A stretch of DNA of 64,000 nucleotides from positions 1 to 64,000 of the forward strand of contig NZ_NHYL01000004.1 in the NCBI RefSeq assembly GCF_003288905.1. The letters run 5' to 3'. The notes under the pieces are model-generated. The model worked only from the letters and a program-made list of their open reading frames with translations. It made no database searches and was not told the origin of the DNA. Origin of the DNA: Helicobacter sp. 11-8110. Its GTDB lineage: Bacteria > Campylobacterota > Campylobacteria > Campylobacterales > Helicobacteraceae. Positions 35,189 to 45,478 of this stretch are shown here, in pieces (position 1 is the stretch's first letter; the number at the start of each line of letters is the position of its first letter). Position numbers and translations under genes: made by a program.

Positions 35189-35677
35189 TTAAGATTTAGA
35201 CAAAGAATAATGAATTTCATAATGTTTTAACTCTTCTAAAACACTACGCAAATATTTCTCATCATCTGTAGCGACAACCAACCAAATACTTTCTCCTACC
35301 TTATAATAGGAATAATCGATATTATTAGCACTTAAAACTTGATTAATGCAAAAAAACTGATAATCATCAATGATTCCTACAGAAACTCTAAATGTTTCTG
35401 TGTCATCTTTTTTGAGATTCTTTCCAAATAATAATTTCACACGCAACTCAGAGGCAGGATAAAAGTAGCTAACCCCGCCCTTAGCTGAGAGCTGATTTAG
35501 CCAACTTAGCTCCTTAGGTATTTTTATTGTTGCATTATCTTCTACTTTTTCTAATTGATAAGGTTCTACATTCGGAATCGAATAAGAATGTATTGCCTGT
35601 GCATAATCCCGTATTAAAACATACAGAATCGCAAAAGTTAGAAAACTAAAAACACCTATCAAAACTCTTGTTTGCAT
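35189..35677 (-). CDS. Conserved hypothetical protein with N-terminal membrane anchor
   Basis: This 162-residue protein has one hydrophobic helix at residues 6-24 (LIGVFSFLTFAILYVLIRDY), which looks like a signal anchor, and a soluble, presumably periplasmic domain of about 130 residues with an alpha/beta pattern. It lies between rpsA and serA, 11 bases from rpsA, where H. pylori also has a hypothetical gene (HP0398 from memory). I do not recognise a domain or assign a function. Confidence 0.75.
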   Translation of the reverse strand: MQTRVLIGVFSFLTFAILYVLIRDYAQAIHSYSIPNVEPYQLEKVEDNATIKIPKELSWLNQLSAKGGVSYFYPASELRVKLLFGKNLKKDDTETFRVSVGIIDDYQFFCINQVLSANNIDYSYYKVGESIWLVVATDDEKYLRSVLEELKHYEIHYSLSKS

Positions 35678-35688
35678 TGCAAATTCTT

Positions 35689-37365
35689 TTAAGAGATTTG
35701 ATTTTTAAGAATATCTCCCAATGTCATTTTATCATCGGCATTACTATTAAAATTTTTTAGATTAGCTTTTTCTTTTTGCTTCTCTAAGCGTCTAATAGAA
35801 ACTCGAATTTTATTGTTTTGTTTATCAATTAAAGAAATAACGCCTTTAATGGAATCTCCGATTTTGATTTCTTCTTTTTTGATTGGGAATAAATCTTCAT
35901 TGCGGATTAGAGCATCCATATCTTCATCTAGCTTAATAAATACTCCAAAGTCTTTAATGTCTCTAACTACACCTTGAACCTCTTCATCTTCAGAATGTTT
36001 TTTAGCAAATTCTTCTACCGGTGAAGCAATGATTCCTTTGCGTGTTAATGAGATTCTTTCCTTTTCTTTATCAATTTTAGCAATTTTCACTTCAATTTCA
36101 TCACCAATTTTCATTAAATCTTTACATTTTTCATTCTTATTCCAATATGCATCTTCATTATGCAACAAACCATCAATTCCATCTAATTTAATAAAGGCAC
36201 CGAAATCTGTGAGTGTTGCAACAGAGCCTTTTAAAATATCACCTTCTTTATGTTTTTTGACAAACTGCGCAAAAGGCTTATCGAGCAATTTCTTTAAAGA
36301 CACCCTTAAGCGTCTCTCTTTTGTATCAATTTCAATGACTTCTACATCAATTTCTTGCCCTGTTTTCAAAAACTCTTCTGGGTTTTGAATATTTTTGTTC
36401 CAAGAAATTTCTGAGATATGCAAAAATCCTTCAATATCATTTCCTAAATCCACAAATACACCATAAGGCTCAATATTGCTCACAATAACCTTAATCGCAT
36501 CCCCTACTTCTAGCTCATTCTCAACTTCTTTCCAAGGATCTTCAATGGTATTTTTAATAGAAAGTGCTAAGCGTCTTTTGTCTTTATCGTATGAAAGGAT
36601 TTTAACTGATACTTTATCGCCCTCTTTATAGATTTTCGAAGGATTAACTGGTCCTTTGTGGCTAATCTCAGTGTAATGCACCAAGCCTTCTACACCTTCT
36701 ACATCCACAAACATACCAAAACTTGTGATTTTCTTGATAGTTCCTTCTAATGCACCCTCTTGTTTAAGCAAATTCTCAATCACATCCTTTTTGACGCTAT
36801 TTTCAATCTCAAACAAACGCTTTCTTGAAATCACAATGCTATCTTCTTCAGGTTTAACATTAATAATACATGCTTTGATGCGCTTACCTTCATTTTTACT
36901 TCCCTCTTTGAAAGCTGCCACAAATTTAGGCATAAAGAATTCTACACCCTCACCCTCTACGATATAACCACCTTTATTTTTCTTGACAACTATGCCCTCA
37001 ACAATTTTATCTTTATAATCTTCACCAAGATTCTTAATGTATTTGCGAATCTTTTCTCTGCGAACTGCTTTTTTATAAGAAACCAAAGGTTGCTCATTTC
37101 TTTTTCCCATAATCACTATAGGCAACAAATCTCCAACTTTGAAAAGCAAATTCCCTTGAGAGTCTTGAATTTCACTCACAGCAATAACACCCTCTTTTTT
37201 TTCTCCTGAAACTGCAATAATAACCTGCCCATTTTCAATAGAGACTATCTCACCTTGTGAAATTTTTTCACTCTCTCTTTTCTCGTATTGCTCTAACATT
37301 AAAGCAAAATCTTCATCAACTATAATTTCATCCAATTCTTGTATATTAATTCCTACCACAGCCAT
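35689..37365 (-). CDS. rpsA: 30S ribosomal protein S1
   Basis: This 558-residue protein has six S1/OB domains in series. The clearest repeats are EGTIKKITSFGMFVDVEGVEGLVH, VIVSNIEPYGVFVDLGNDIEGFLH, GSVATLTDFGAFIKLDGIDGLLH and GVVRDIKDFGVFIKLDEDMDALI, each about 85 residues apart. It binds mRNA on the small subunit and helps initiation on weak Shine-Dalgarno messages. The length matches proteobacterial S1. ispH lies immediately upstream and the hypothetical membrane gene downstream. Confidence 0.95.
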   Translation of the reverse strand: MAVVGINIQELDEIIVDEDFALMLEQYEKRESEKISQGEIVSIENGQVIIAVSGEKKEGVIAVSEIQDSQGNLLFKVGDLLPIVIMGKRNEQPLVSYKKAVRREKIRKYIKNLGEDYKDKIVEGIVVKKNKGGYIVEGEGVEFFMPKFVAAFKEGSKNEGKRIKACIINVKPEEDSIVISRKRLFEIENSVKKDVIENLLKQEGALEGTIKKITSFGMFVDVEGVEGLVHYTEISHKGPVNPSKIYKEGDKVSVKILSYDKDKRRLALSIKNTIEDPWKEVENELEVGDAIKVIVSNIEPYGVFVDLGNDIEGFLHISEISWNKNIQNPEEFLKTGQEIDVEVIEIDTKERRLRVSLKKLLDKPFAQFVKKHKEGDILKGSVATLTDFGAFIKLDGIDGLLHNEDAYWNKNEKCKDLMKIGDEIEVKIAKIDKEKERISLTRKGIIASPVEEFAKKHSEDEEVQGVVRDIKDFGVFIKLDEDMDALIRNEDLFPIKKEEIKIGDSIKGVISLIDKQNNKIRVSIRRLEKQKEKANLKNFNSNADDKMTLGDILKNQIS

Positions 37366-37434
37366 CTGCGCCCTTTTTAAAAAATAAAATATTTCTATTG
37401 TAACTCAACTAGCCTTTTAAAAGTATTAAAAGCA

Positions 37435-38259
37435 CTAATATTTTTGGATTGTTTTAACAACTTCATTAATAATCCAATTTGGAGTTGATGCTCCAGCACT
37501 CACTCCGCAGAGCTTTTTGCCATTAAACCATTCTTGATTTAACTCCCTAAAATCCTCTATTAAGTAACAATCTTCGCAATATTCCTTAGAAATATTATAA
37601 AGCTGTTTTGTGTTAGAAGAATTTTTTCCACCAACAATCACCATAATATCCACTTCTTTAGCAAGATTCCTAGCTGATTCTTGATTATCAAAAGTTGCAT
37701 TGCAAATTGTATTAAACACGCGACACTCCGAACATTGTCGAATCAAAAAGTCTGCTATTTCTAAAAAAATTTCAATGTTTTTAGTTGTTTGAGAAATCAG
37801 CACAACTTTATCGGGAACTTTAGCTTGTTTGAGTGCTTCTAGGCTCTCTACCACCAAAGGAGTTGTTTTACAATAACTCATTACTCCCTTTACCTCAGGG
37901 TGTTTCTCATCGCCAAAAATAATAATCCCATAACCCTCATTGCTCATTTTTTCACAAATTTCTTGCGGTTTGGTTACAAAAGGACATGTTGCATCAGTAA
38001 TATTCTTTGTCTTTTCCCTTAACTTTTGCAAATCCTCTTTTGTGATTCCGTGAGTGCGAATGATTACTTCAGCATCTTTGGGAATCTCTTGAATATTTTC
38101 ATTCACAACCACATTAAATTTATCTTTTAGGCGATTGATTTCTTTAGCATTATGAATTAAAGGTCCTAGCGTGATTCCATTAGGCTTACTTTCAGCTAAC
38201 TTTATGGCGCGTCTCACACCAAAACAAAACCCATAGCTTTTAGCTAATTTTACTTGCAT
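37435..38259 (-). CDS. ispH: 4-hydroxy-3-methylbut-2-enyl diphosphate reductase
   Basis: This 274-residue iron-sulfur enzyme makes IPP and DMAPP in the last step of the MEP isoprenoid pathway. The three cluster cysteines are visible in YGFCFGVRRAI (C12), TDATCPFVTKPQ (near 93) and NTICNATFDNQ (near 188). SAGASTPNWII near the end is the substrate-binding signature, and the THGI and FGDEKHPEV motifs are present. It overlaps aroA by ten bases. Length fits the short bacterial IspH. Confidence 0.96.
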   Translation of the reverse strand: MQVKLAKSYGFCFGVRRAIKLAESKPNGITLGPLIHNAKEINRLKDKFNVVVNENIQEIPKDAEVIIRTHGITKEDLQKLREKTKNITDATCPFVTKPQEICEKMSNEGYGIIIFGDEKHPEVKGVMSYCKTTPLVVESLEALKQAKVPDKVVLISQTTKNIEIFLEIADFLIRQCSECRVFNTICNATFDNQESARNLAKEVDIMVIVGGKNSSNTKQLYNISKEYCEDCYLIEDFRELNQEWFNGKKLCGVSAGASTPNWIINEVVKTIQKY

Positions 38260-39560
38260 TCTCTTTTCTCCACCTGCGTGATTTTGCTCAAAATTTCTAA
38301 AAAGTTAGGAAATGAAATGTTGATATATTCTGCTTGGGTAATCTCCATTCCATTTTTCAATCCCGCAATTGCAAAACTCATCGCTATTCTATGATCTCCA
38401 TAACTAGGAACTTCCGCCCTTTTAATCTCTCCTCCTTTAATCTCAAAACCATCTTCTAGCTCTCTTGCTTCAATCCCACAAAGTTTCAAATTTTCAACTA
38501 CTGCCTTGATTCTATCGGTTTCTTTAACCCTTAATTCCTTGGCATTTTTTACCTTACTTACTCCCTTAGCGCATGCCATTGCAATAGCTAATGCAGGAAT
38601 CTCATCAATCAACCACGAAATTTTCTCACTCACTTCAACACTCTGCAAACTTTGCGGTGAAAGAATCTCAATATCACCGATACTTTCATAGGTATTTAAA
38701 ACTTCTTTATAGATGATTTTTGCACCCATTTTTTCCAAGATTCTAAAAGCTTCGATTCGTGTTGGATTTAATAAAATATTTTTTAACACAAGATGAGAAT
38801 TTGGCATAATAGCAGCTGCTAAAGCAAAGAAAAAGGCACTTGAAGGATCGGCTGGAATCTCCATCACAAGCGGTTTAAGCTTTTGTTTTAAAGGCAAAAG
38901 GTGTATCTCCACTTCACCTGCTTTATTGATTTTACTTTCAATCTCAGCACCCATTCCACTTAGCATTCGTTCAGTATGGTCGCGACTAAGCTCGGGCTCT
39001 TTGTAGCGCGAATCGCCCTTTGCAAAAAGCCCACTTAGCAACAAAGCTGATTTTACTTGTGCGCTTGGAATTTGACTGGTATAATCAAAAGCTTGTAAAT
39101 TTCCATTTCCTACCACAACAAGTGGCGCTAGATTCCCATCTTCTCGACCCAAAATCGTAGCCCCAATACTTCTTAATGGCAACACAACGCGTTTCATAGG
39201 ACGCCTATTTAAATAACAATCTCCACTTAAGACAAACAAGCCTTTTTGCGCACTAAGCAACCCCAAATAAAGCCTAATAGCTGTTCCTGCATTACCACAT
39301 TCTAAAATGCTTCTTGGCTCTTGAATGTTTGGCGGTGGAGTTAGCACCATTTCACTGCCTTCTTCTCTCACTTCCAAACCAAGCCTTTTAGCAATATTCA
39401 AACTATCTAGCGTATCTTCGCCTTTAAGGTAATTGCGAATCAAAGAAGGCTTATCGCTCAAAAGCGAAAAAATAGCACAACGATGCGAAATAGATTTGTC
39501 TGCAGCAATCTCTTGTATCTCAAGATCAAAGCTTGATGCGCCCAAAACTCTCAAAATCAT
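38250..39560 (-). CDS. aroA: 3-phosphoshikimate 1-carboxyvinyltransferase (EPSP synthase)
   Basis: This 436-residue shikimate pathway enzyme joins shikimate-3-phosphate and PEP. Visible are the N-terminal DKSISHRCAIF (Lys and Ser of the active site), GNAGTAIRL near 88, RPMKRVVLPL near 124, LRVKETDRI near 345 and GDHRIAMSFAIAGL near 385. These are the two inside-out alpha/beta domain signatures. It overlaps pheT by four bases and ispH by ten, so all are probably cotranscribed. The order pheT-aroA-ispH-rpsA is conserved in Helicobacter. Confidence 0.96.
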   Translation of the reverse strand: MILRVLGASSFDLEIQEIAADKSISHRCAIFSLLSDKPSLIRNYLKGEDTLDSLNIAKRLGLEVREEGSEMVLTPPPNIQEPRSILECGNAGTAIRLYLGLLSAQKGLFVLSGDCYLNRRPMKRVVLPLRSIGATILGREDGNLAPLVVVGNGNLQAFDYTSQIPSAQVKSALLLSGLFAKGDSRYKEPELSRDHTERMLSGMGAEIESKINKAGEVEIHLLPLKQKLKPLVMEIPADPSSAFFFALAAAIMPNSHLVLKNILLNPTRIEAFRILEKMGAKIIYKEVLNTYESIGDIEILSPQSLQSVEVSEKISWLIDEIPALAIAMACAKGVSKVKNAKELRVKETDRIKAVVENLKLCGIEARELEDGFEIKGGEIKRAEVPSYGDHRIAMSFAIAGLKNGMEITQAEYINISFPNFLEILSKITQVEKRECK

Positions 39561-41932
39561 CGCAATACTACCTTATGATTCTGCGCTAATGCTTCTAAAA
39601 CTTGATCCATCACACTCCCAATGTCTTTTTCTTCTAAAGTTTTTTGGTGTGATTGAAGTTCAAAGCGGATAGTTAAGCTAATTGATTCTTTGAGATTATC
39701 ATCTTTATAAATATCTAGTGGATAAAAGCCAACAATAACAGGAATATTCAAACTAGAAATTGTCTCTTTTAGGCGATAATAAGGGATTGATTTATTTACA
39801 ACCACACTTAAATCTCGAGTGATTTTTTGGAATTTCGAATACATTTCAACTTGTGGATTTTTGCTAGAGAGTTTTTCTAAATCCACTTCACACAAGTAAG
39901 TATCTTCTAGCCCAAACTCTTCTGCAATTTGCGGATGAAGTGCTGAGAGAATACCGAGTTCTTGATTGTTATAAATCATTTTTGCACATTGTCCTGGGTG
40001 AAAAATTCCTACCTTGCTTTGCGTTTCTTGCAATGAAAATTCTCCAATTACACGGGAGATTCTATTAGCAAAAGCAAAATAATCTCCTTTAATTCCTTTT
40101 GCATTAGGATAGCGCTCTTGTGCTACTAATCCACTTTGCAAGAATGCAATTTTTGTGCTTTGATTGCGATTAGAATCATAAACTTCTCCTACTTCCATTA
40201 GAGAAATCCCATTAAAACCATTGTTTTTATTCAATCGTGCTGCCTCTAACAAACCTAAAAGCAAGGTGCTTCGCAAAGTATTTAACTCATTAGTGATAGG
40301 ATTAAGCAATTCTAGCTCATCCTTCAAGACTTCAAAGCCATATCGTTGAAGTTTTTGTTTATCTTGAAAAACAAAATGCACACTCTCATTAAAATTTACT
40401 CCAATTGCTTTTTTAGCTAGTTGCCGTTTAAAGCGATAAAAGTTTGATTCAGCATTGTTTTGATTACCTTGAATGAGTACCAAAGGCTGACTTGGAATCT
40501 CATCAATCCCAATAAATCTAATCACTTCTTCTGCTACATCTTGATAGCTTGAAATATCGTGTCTAAAAGGTGGTGGCGTTACCACAAGCAAATTTTCATC
40601 CACAGGAATCTCGATTTTAAATTCCAATGCCTGTAAAATCTGCACAACTTTTGTGCGATCCAACCCAGTCCCAATTGTCTTAGCTATTAAAGGAATGCTA
40701 ATAGTGATAGGATTGCAATTTTGTGTTGCGATTAGCTCTTGAGAATCGCTATATAAAATAACATCTTCACAACACAAAAGCTTACCTAATACATCAAAAC
40801 CCATTTGCAAATTAGGATTACTGCCTCTGGCTGTGCGCTGAAAAACTTTAGGATCCACTTTGGATTTACTTTTAGTTTCTAAAACCTTCTGTGCAATGAC
40901 TTTGGGAGGAATATAACTTGCCTCTAAGATAATAAACTCTCTTCCTTCTCCTAGATCTCTTAAGCTTTCTTCATTTAAGCAAGATTTAATGCCAATCACA
41001 GAAAGTTTTTTACCATTATGATAAACGCTCTCAAAACCTAACTCATCAACTTGAATATTTAACACCACTTTATTTTCCCCAGAAGCTTTGCCTAATTGAC
41101 AAAATGTCTGTGGATAAGCATTTAAAATCACCCCACTCACTAGCGTAGAAAAATTCAAAGTATTTAAAAGCCAATGCTTTGCCAAAGAATCATTGTAAGC
41201 TAAAAATAAACTCACGCAAAGTGGAATCACAATGGGTTCTGTCTCCATTGCACAATACAACAAAGAAGAATCATGCCCTTTTTCTGCTGTAATTTGCAAC
41301 ACACGACCAATACCTGGTGCATTTTCTGTGCTTTTTAGCGATTCTAGTGGTTTTCTCTCCAAATTAAGCGCCACACTTAAATCCCTAGCAATTCCAATTA
41401 AACTCATACAATCACCGCGATTTGGAGTAATTGAAACTTCATAAACCTCATCATTAAAATGTGGATATTCCAAGAGTTCTTTACCAATCTCTAATACACC
41501 AATACTTCCATCAAGCTCCACAATTCCATCATTAATAGCAGGAAATCCAAGCTCGGTCGTAGAACATAGCATACCACAACTCTCTACTCCTCTTAATACC
41601 GCCTTTTTGATTGTAACTTGCGGTAAAATAGCCCCCTCTAACGCAACAGCAACAAAGATTCCCACTCTAGCATTGGGAGCACCACAAACAATTTGTCGCA
41701 TCTCATAATTGCCCTCACTTCCACTCACTGCAACTTGACAAACATTTAATTTAGTAGCATCGGGATGCTTTTGACACTCCAAAATTTTGCCCACCACAAC
41801 CTTTTTTGGAGCACAAATTTTTTGGAACGATTCCACTTCCAAACCAATTTTATTTAATGTTTTATAAATTACCTCGCTACTGACATTCTCTAAAGGTAAA
41901 AAATGCTTTAAAATACTTCTTGTAAATTTCAT
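39557..41932 (-). CDS. pheT: Phenylalanyl-tRNA synthetase beta subunit
   Basis: This 791-residue protein pairs with PheS as an alpha2-beta2 enzyme. The order of domains is visible: N-terminal B1, an EMAP/OB tRNA-binding domain ([24 protein letters not shown], about 43-150), B3/B4 editing region, B5, a catalytic-like fold, and a C-terminal anticodon-binding FDX-ACB domain ([20 protein letters not shown] from about 705). Length is typical. It overlaps pheS by four bases (ATGA) for coupled synthesis. Confidence 0.96.
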   Translation of the reverse strand: MKFTRSILKHFLPLENVSSEVIYKTLNKIGLEVESFQKICAPKKVVVGKILECQKHPDATKLNVCQVAVSGSEGNYEMRQIVCGAPNARVGIFVAVALEGAILPQVTIKKAVLRGVESCGMLCSTTELGFPAINDGIVELDGSIGVLEIGKELLEYPHFNDEVYEVSITPNRGDCMSLIGIARDLSVALNLERKPLESLKSTENAPGIGRVLQITAEKGHDSSLLYCAMETEPIVIPLCVSLFLAYNDSLAKHWLLNTLNFSTLVSGVILNAYPQTFCQLGKASGENKVVLNIQVDELGFESVYHNGKKLSVIGIKSCLNEESLRDLGEGREFIILEASYIPPKVIAQKVLETKSKSKVDPKVFQRTARGSNPNLQMGFDVLGKLLCCEDVILYSDSQELIATQNCNPITISIPLIAKTIGTGLDRTKVVQILQALEFKIEIPVDENLLVVTPPPFRHDISSYQDVAEEVIRFIGIDEIPSQPLVLIQGNQNNAESNFYRFKRQLAKKAIGVNFNESVHFVFQDKQKLQRYGFEVLKDELELLNPITNELNTLRSTLLLGLLEAARLNKNNGFNGISLMEVGEVYDSNRNQSTKIAFLQSGLVAQERYPNAKGIKGDYFAFANRISRVIGEFSLQETQSKVGIFHPGQCAKMIYNNQELGILSALHPQIAEEFGLEDTYLCEVDLEKLSSKNPQVEMYSKFQKITRDLSVVVNKSIPYYRLKETISSLNIPVIVGFYPLDIYKDDNLKESISLTIRFELQSHQKTLEEKDIGSVMDQVLEALAQNHKVVLR

Positions 41933-42924
41933 TGAAACTGCTCCAAAATTCTCAAATCACTTTCAAAAAATGCGCGTAAATCTGGCACACTATAAGCCAA
42001 CATTGCAAATCTCTCAACTCCCAATCCAAAGGCATAACCACTAACATCCTCATATCCAACTGCCCTAAAGACATTTTCACTCACACATCCACAACCAAGC
42101 ACTTCCAACCAACCCGTGTGAGAACAAACGCGACAACCCTCTCCTTTGCAAAAAATACAACTCATATCTACTTCCGCGCTAGGCTCTGTAAAAGGGAAAT
42201 AGCTTGATCTAAATCGAACCTTTACATCCCCAAACATATATTTTAAAAAATCTTCCAAAATAAACTTCAAATTCGCAAAACTCACAGAATCTTTACCATT
42301 CTCAACAACCAAACCCTCCACTTGATGAAACATTGGCGTATGTGTCAAATCATAATCGCAACGAAAAACATTCCCCGGACAAATCATACGAATAGGAGGC
42401 TTTTGAGATTCCATTGTTCGAATCTGCACAGGAGAAGTATGTGTCCTTAAGAGCTTTCCATCTTTAAAATAAAAAGTATCTTGCATATCTCTTGCTGGAT
42501 GATATTTTGGAAGATTTAAGGCTTCAAAATTATGAAAATCATCTTCTACTAAAGGTCCTGTTTTAATCATAAAATTCATACTTAAAAAATACTCTACAAT
42601 TCTATCTAACATTAGCATAATTGGATGATTTGAGCCTTTAAAACTACAAGGACTAAACAAAGAAACATCAATTTTTTGTGCTTGTAATTTCTCTTGCAAT
42701 TCTTTAAAACTTAACTCTTCTTTTTTATTAGCCAAAGCTTTTTCAAATTCAATTTTTAATAAATTCAATTCTTTTGCCAAAGTCTTTTTCTGGGCTTCAT
42801 CGCAATTTTTTAATGCTGCAAATTTTGCAGTCAAACTTCCTTTTTTTCCCATCACCGAAATACGAATCTCTTCTAATTCTGCAGTGTTTTTAGCTTGATT
42901 AATTCTAGAAAATACCTCTTCCAA
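41929..42924 (-). CDS. pheS: Phenylalanyl-tRNA synthetase alpha subunit (TTG start)
   Basis: This 331-residue catalytic subunit charges tRNA-Phe. Class II motifs are clear: [19 protein letters not shown] for motif 2 and the substrate region, and [18 protein letters not shown] for motif 3. A cysteine-rich insert ([25 protein letters not shown]) is present. The N-terminal coiled coil spans about residues 2-85. The start is TTG at 42924, supported by GGAAGGA five bases upstream; no in-frame ATG lies before the conserved coiled coil. It heads the pheS-pheT-aroA-ispH-rpsA-serA run. Confidence 0.95.
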   Translation of the reverse strand: MEEVFSRINQAKNTAELEEIRISVMGKKGSLTAKFAALKNCDEAQKKTLAKELNLLKIEFEKALANKKEELSFKELQEKLQAQKIDVSLFSPCSFKGSNHPIMLMLDRIVEYFLSMNFMIKTGPLVEDDFHNFEALNLPKYHPARDMQDTFYFKDGKLLRTHTSPVQIRTMESQKPPIRMICPGNVFRCDYDLTHTPMFHQVEGLVVENGKDSVSFANLKFILEDFLKYMFGDVKVRFRSSYFPFTEPSAEVDMSCIFCKGEGCRVCSHTGWLEVLGCGCVSENVFRAVGYEDVSGYAFGLGVERFAMLAYSVPDLRAFFESDLRILEQFQ

Positions 42925-43024
42925 TAGTTCCTTCCTGTTTTCTAAGTCAATTATTTTTAGAAATTGTAATAAAAAAATGATTTACTTTTCTTAATTTTTT
43001 AAAAAATACTGCACAAAATTAAGG

Positions 43025-43030
43025 TAGAAT
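43025..43030 (+). promoter_or_regulatory. Candidate -10 box of the HIT gene
   Basis: TAGAAT lies about 30 bases upstream of the ATG at 43062, following an AT-rich stretch in the divergent pheS/HIT region. No -35 box is clear. Confidence 0.4.
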
Positions 43031-43061
43031 TCCAAAAAAACTTCTTAATAAAGGATTGCAA

Positions 43062-43442
43062 ATGACTATTTTTGAAAAAATTATCAAAGGTGAAGCACCT
43101 TGTAATAAAGTTTTAGAAAATGAAGATTTTCTTGCTTTCCACGATATTGCCCCAAAAGCCCCCATTCATGTCTTAATCATTCCCAAAAAATTCACTAAAG
43201 ACTTCCAGCAATTAAGCCCCAAAGAAATGGCGGGAATGACAGAATTTATCCAAGAATGCGCCAAAACCCTAGGTTTAGACAAAAATGGTTACCGCATCAT
43301 TAGCAATGTTGGAATTGATGGAGGACAAGAGATTCCTTACCTGCACTTTCATCTTCTAGGAGGTGCTAAATTGCGCTGGGATAATCTTGCACAAAACATT
43401 TCTGAACAGCAAAGACTTGAAGAAGCCAAAAAGGGAATGTAA
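43062..43442 (+). CDS. HIT family nucleotide-binding hydrolase
   Basis: This 126-residue protein is of the Hint/HIT type, acting on purine nucleotide phosphoramidates or dinucleoside polyphosphates. It has MTIFEKIIKGEAP at the N-terminus, HVLIIPKKF near 36 and the signature YLHFHLLGG at 93-101. The usual first His of H-x-H-x-H is Tyr93 here; the second, the nucleophile in Hint, is kept as His95. The TTG at 43056 is rejected because AAGGA at 43051-43055 places the ATG at 43062 with normal spacing. It is the last gene of the H. pylori-like block and is divergent from pheS. Confidence 0.9.
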   Translation: MTIFEKIIKGEAPCNKVLENEDFLAFHDIAPKAPIHVLIIPKKFTKDFQQLSPKEMAGMTEFIQECAKTLGLDKNGYRIISNVGIDGGQEIPYLHFHLLGGAKLRWDNLAQNISEQQRLEEAKKGM

Positions 43443-43472
43443 TCAATCTTTTTGCTTACTTAAATTTAGAAT

Positions 43473-44831
43473 CTACTTTTTATTTTCCTTTTCTTCGCAG
43501 GATTTTTCAATATCCTGCAAAATTGCATGGAGCTTTTCTAGTAATCTTGCAACAACAATTAATTGCTCACTGGATTGAATCGCTATATCTTCACCCAAAT
43601 TAATCGCGTTTTCTATGCTTTTTCTTTTATTTTGACTAATTTGTGTCATTTCAAGCTTTTCTCTAATTTCCTCACTTAATTCTAAAATCTCTCGACTAAT
43701 ATCATCACTCAATTCTTTAGCGCGATTTGAAGTTTCTTTTGCCATATGGAATTTATTTAAAAAACTAGAAAGATTCTTTGAAGCAAGAGACAATTCACTT
43801 TCCCCCTCTAGCTTGATAGCCTCTGCTAGATTCCCCTTAAAATCGCCTTGTGCTAACATTTGGGTTTTTTTAACAAACTTTTTAAGATGCGTGTGAATAT
43901 TAAATAAATTTCTCATTGAATGCAATGCCAAAAGCACCATAATAAAAGCCGCTACATATTGAAATTTTTCCAAATAAGAGCGCGAATGAGTAGAAACATC
44001 TGAATAATAATTCACCATCCAGTTAATCTGATTTAACAAATCCGTATTCTGCACAGCAATATTTTTTAAGTTCCCTACTATTGCCTCTTGCATAACCATA
44101 GCACTTTGAAGATGCCGATAATAAACTCTCCAAAACTCATAATTTTCCTTAATAGCCTTATAAACATTAGGGTATTTTTGATAATTTTTATTGCGATAAA
44201 AACTTAAAATCATAGAATCATACAAATCACAAACTTCTTTTAATTCACGATAAGAAACACCATCCCATTGATTAGTATAATGGATTAGTAAATACGCCAT
44301 TCTTTGAATAAGCATTCTTTGCTTACCCGCCTCATCAATCATGTGTTGTGGTATTTTTGCTTCCACCATCGTTTGAACAATACGATCTGAAAGCCTTAAA
44401 ATTACCAAATTATTATCCTCTAAAAAATTTCTATCTATATAGATATTGTATGCCTTTTTTTGAAAATCTTGCACCTCTTTTTTAAAGACTAACCATTGCT
44501 TCTTAATTGAATTAAGCTGCTTAATAATTGTCAAATTAGTAGATGCATTAATGTTTTCATCCTGACTGCCATATTGCAAAATATCAAGATTGCTTTCAAA
44601 ATCCTTAATAGACTGATTTAGTTCATCAAATCCTCGCTTATTTTGAGAGTTAATCATAAAAATTTCTTTAGCAATTTTTTGAGTAAGCATTCTTTGTTTG
44701 CCTGCAATATTAATCAAATACCCATCTTGCAAGCTTCTTTGATTAATCAAAATAACAGAAACCATCATAATCCCTACACAAATTGTTGTGATAATGCCAA
44801 TAACGATAAGGCGTGTAACGATTTTTGTCAT
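43473..44831 (-). CDS. PilJ-type (nitrate/nitrite-like) membrane sensor without an output domain
   Basis: This 452-residue protein has transmembrane helices at about 7-29 and 291-307 around a periplasmic helical domain. The motif AGKQRMLTQKIAKEIFMI (43-60) recurs as AGKQRMLIQRMAYLLIHY (168-185), the repeated signature of PilJ/NarX-type sensor domains. The part after the second helix (HAMP-like to 360, then coiled coil) has neither a histidine kinase nor a methyl-accepting signalling domain. It overlaps the Crp/Fnr gene upstream by four bases, so the two are probably coexpressed. The ligand and output are unknown. Confidence 0.8.
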   Translation of the reverse strand: MTKIVTRLIVIGIITTICVGIMMVSVILINQRSLQDGYLINIAGKQRMLTQKIAKEIFMINSQNKRGFDELNQSIKDFESNLDILQYGSQDENINASTNLTIIKQLNSIKKQWLVFKKEVQDFQKKAYNIYIDRNFLEDNNLVILRLSDRIVQTMVEAKIPQHMIDEAGKQRMLIQRMAYLLIHYTNQWDGVSYRELKEVCDLYDSMILSFYRNKNYQKYPNVYKAIKENYEFWRVYYRHLQSAMVMQEAIVGNLKNIAVQNTDLLNQINWMVNYYSDVSTHSRSYLEKFQYVAAFIMVLLALHSMRNLFNIHTHLKKFVKKTQMLAQGDFKGNLAEAIKLEGESELSLASKNLSSFLNKFHMAKETSNRAKELSDDISREILELSEEIREKLEMTQISQNKRKSIENAINLGEDIAIQSSEQLIVVARLLEKLHAILQDIEKSCEEKENKK

Positions 44832-45478
44832 TTTGCATCCTGTTTAAAAATCATTTGAAGTTTATGCAAATCTAAAATCTCTATTTTTCCTGCTTGATTG
44901 GTTTTTATTATATTATCGCGATGCAGTTTTTTTAGAATCCTTGAAAGTGTTTCTGGTTGAATATTCAAAAAAGCTGCATTTTCTTGTTTTTTATGGGTAT
45001 TAAACTCATCTAAATCAGAATACAAAGAATAAGCAACTTTAGCTGTGCTATCAAAAATCAATTCTCTCAAAACTACATTTTCAAAAACCTTAATCCTTTT
45101 AAACGCCTCTTTGAAAAACATTTTTAAAATCTGTGGATAAGAATCAAAAACAGCTTGCAATCCCTCTACTCCAAAACAAGCCACCAAAGAATCTTCTACA
45201 CACTCCACATTCATAAAAGATACTAATTTTTTTGTATCATCACAATCATTTAATAAACCTTTTGTAGAGATGCCAAAAAATACTTCACTATCAAATCTAT
45301 CCACTTTATAAATTTTCACGCCACCCTTAATTAAAAAATAAATTTCTCTAACTTCATCTTCTTCATAAAAAATAATTTCTTTCTTTTTATATTTTTTTAA
45401 AGTAGCAATCCTAGCCAAAGCTTTTTGCGATTCTAAATCTAATTCACAAAATGGCTCAAACTCCCCTAAATTTTCCAA
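44828..45478 (-). CDS. Crp/Fnr family transcriptional regulator
   Basis: This 216-residue protein has a cyclic-nucleotide-type sensor beta-barrel (KKKEIIFYEEDEVREIYFLIKGGVKIYK, split across 32-59) and a C-terminal winged helix (AAFLNIQPETLSRILKKLHRDNII, about 168-191). It has no Fnr-type N-terminal cysteine cluster, so it is not a classical oxygen-sensing Fnr. The start is TTG at 45478, within the end of the preceding gene; no in-frame ATG is available. Together with the PilJ-like sensor it may respond to nitrogen oxides or redox state (inference). Confidence 0.85.
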   Translation of the reverse strand: MENLGEFEPFCELDLESQKALARIATLKKYKKKEIIFYEEDEVREIYFLIKGGVKIYKVDRFDSEVFFGISTKGLLNDCDDTKKLVSFMNVECVEDSLVACFGVEGLQAVFDSYPQILKMFFKEAFKRIKVFENVVLRELIFDSTAKVAYSLYSDLDEFNTHKKQENAAFLNIQPETLSRILKKLHRDNIIKTNQAGKIEILDLHKLQMIFKQDAK

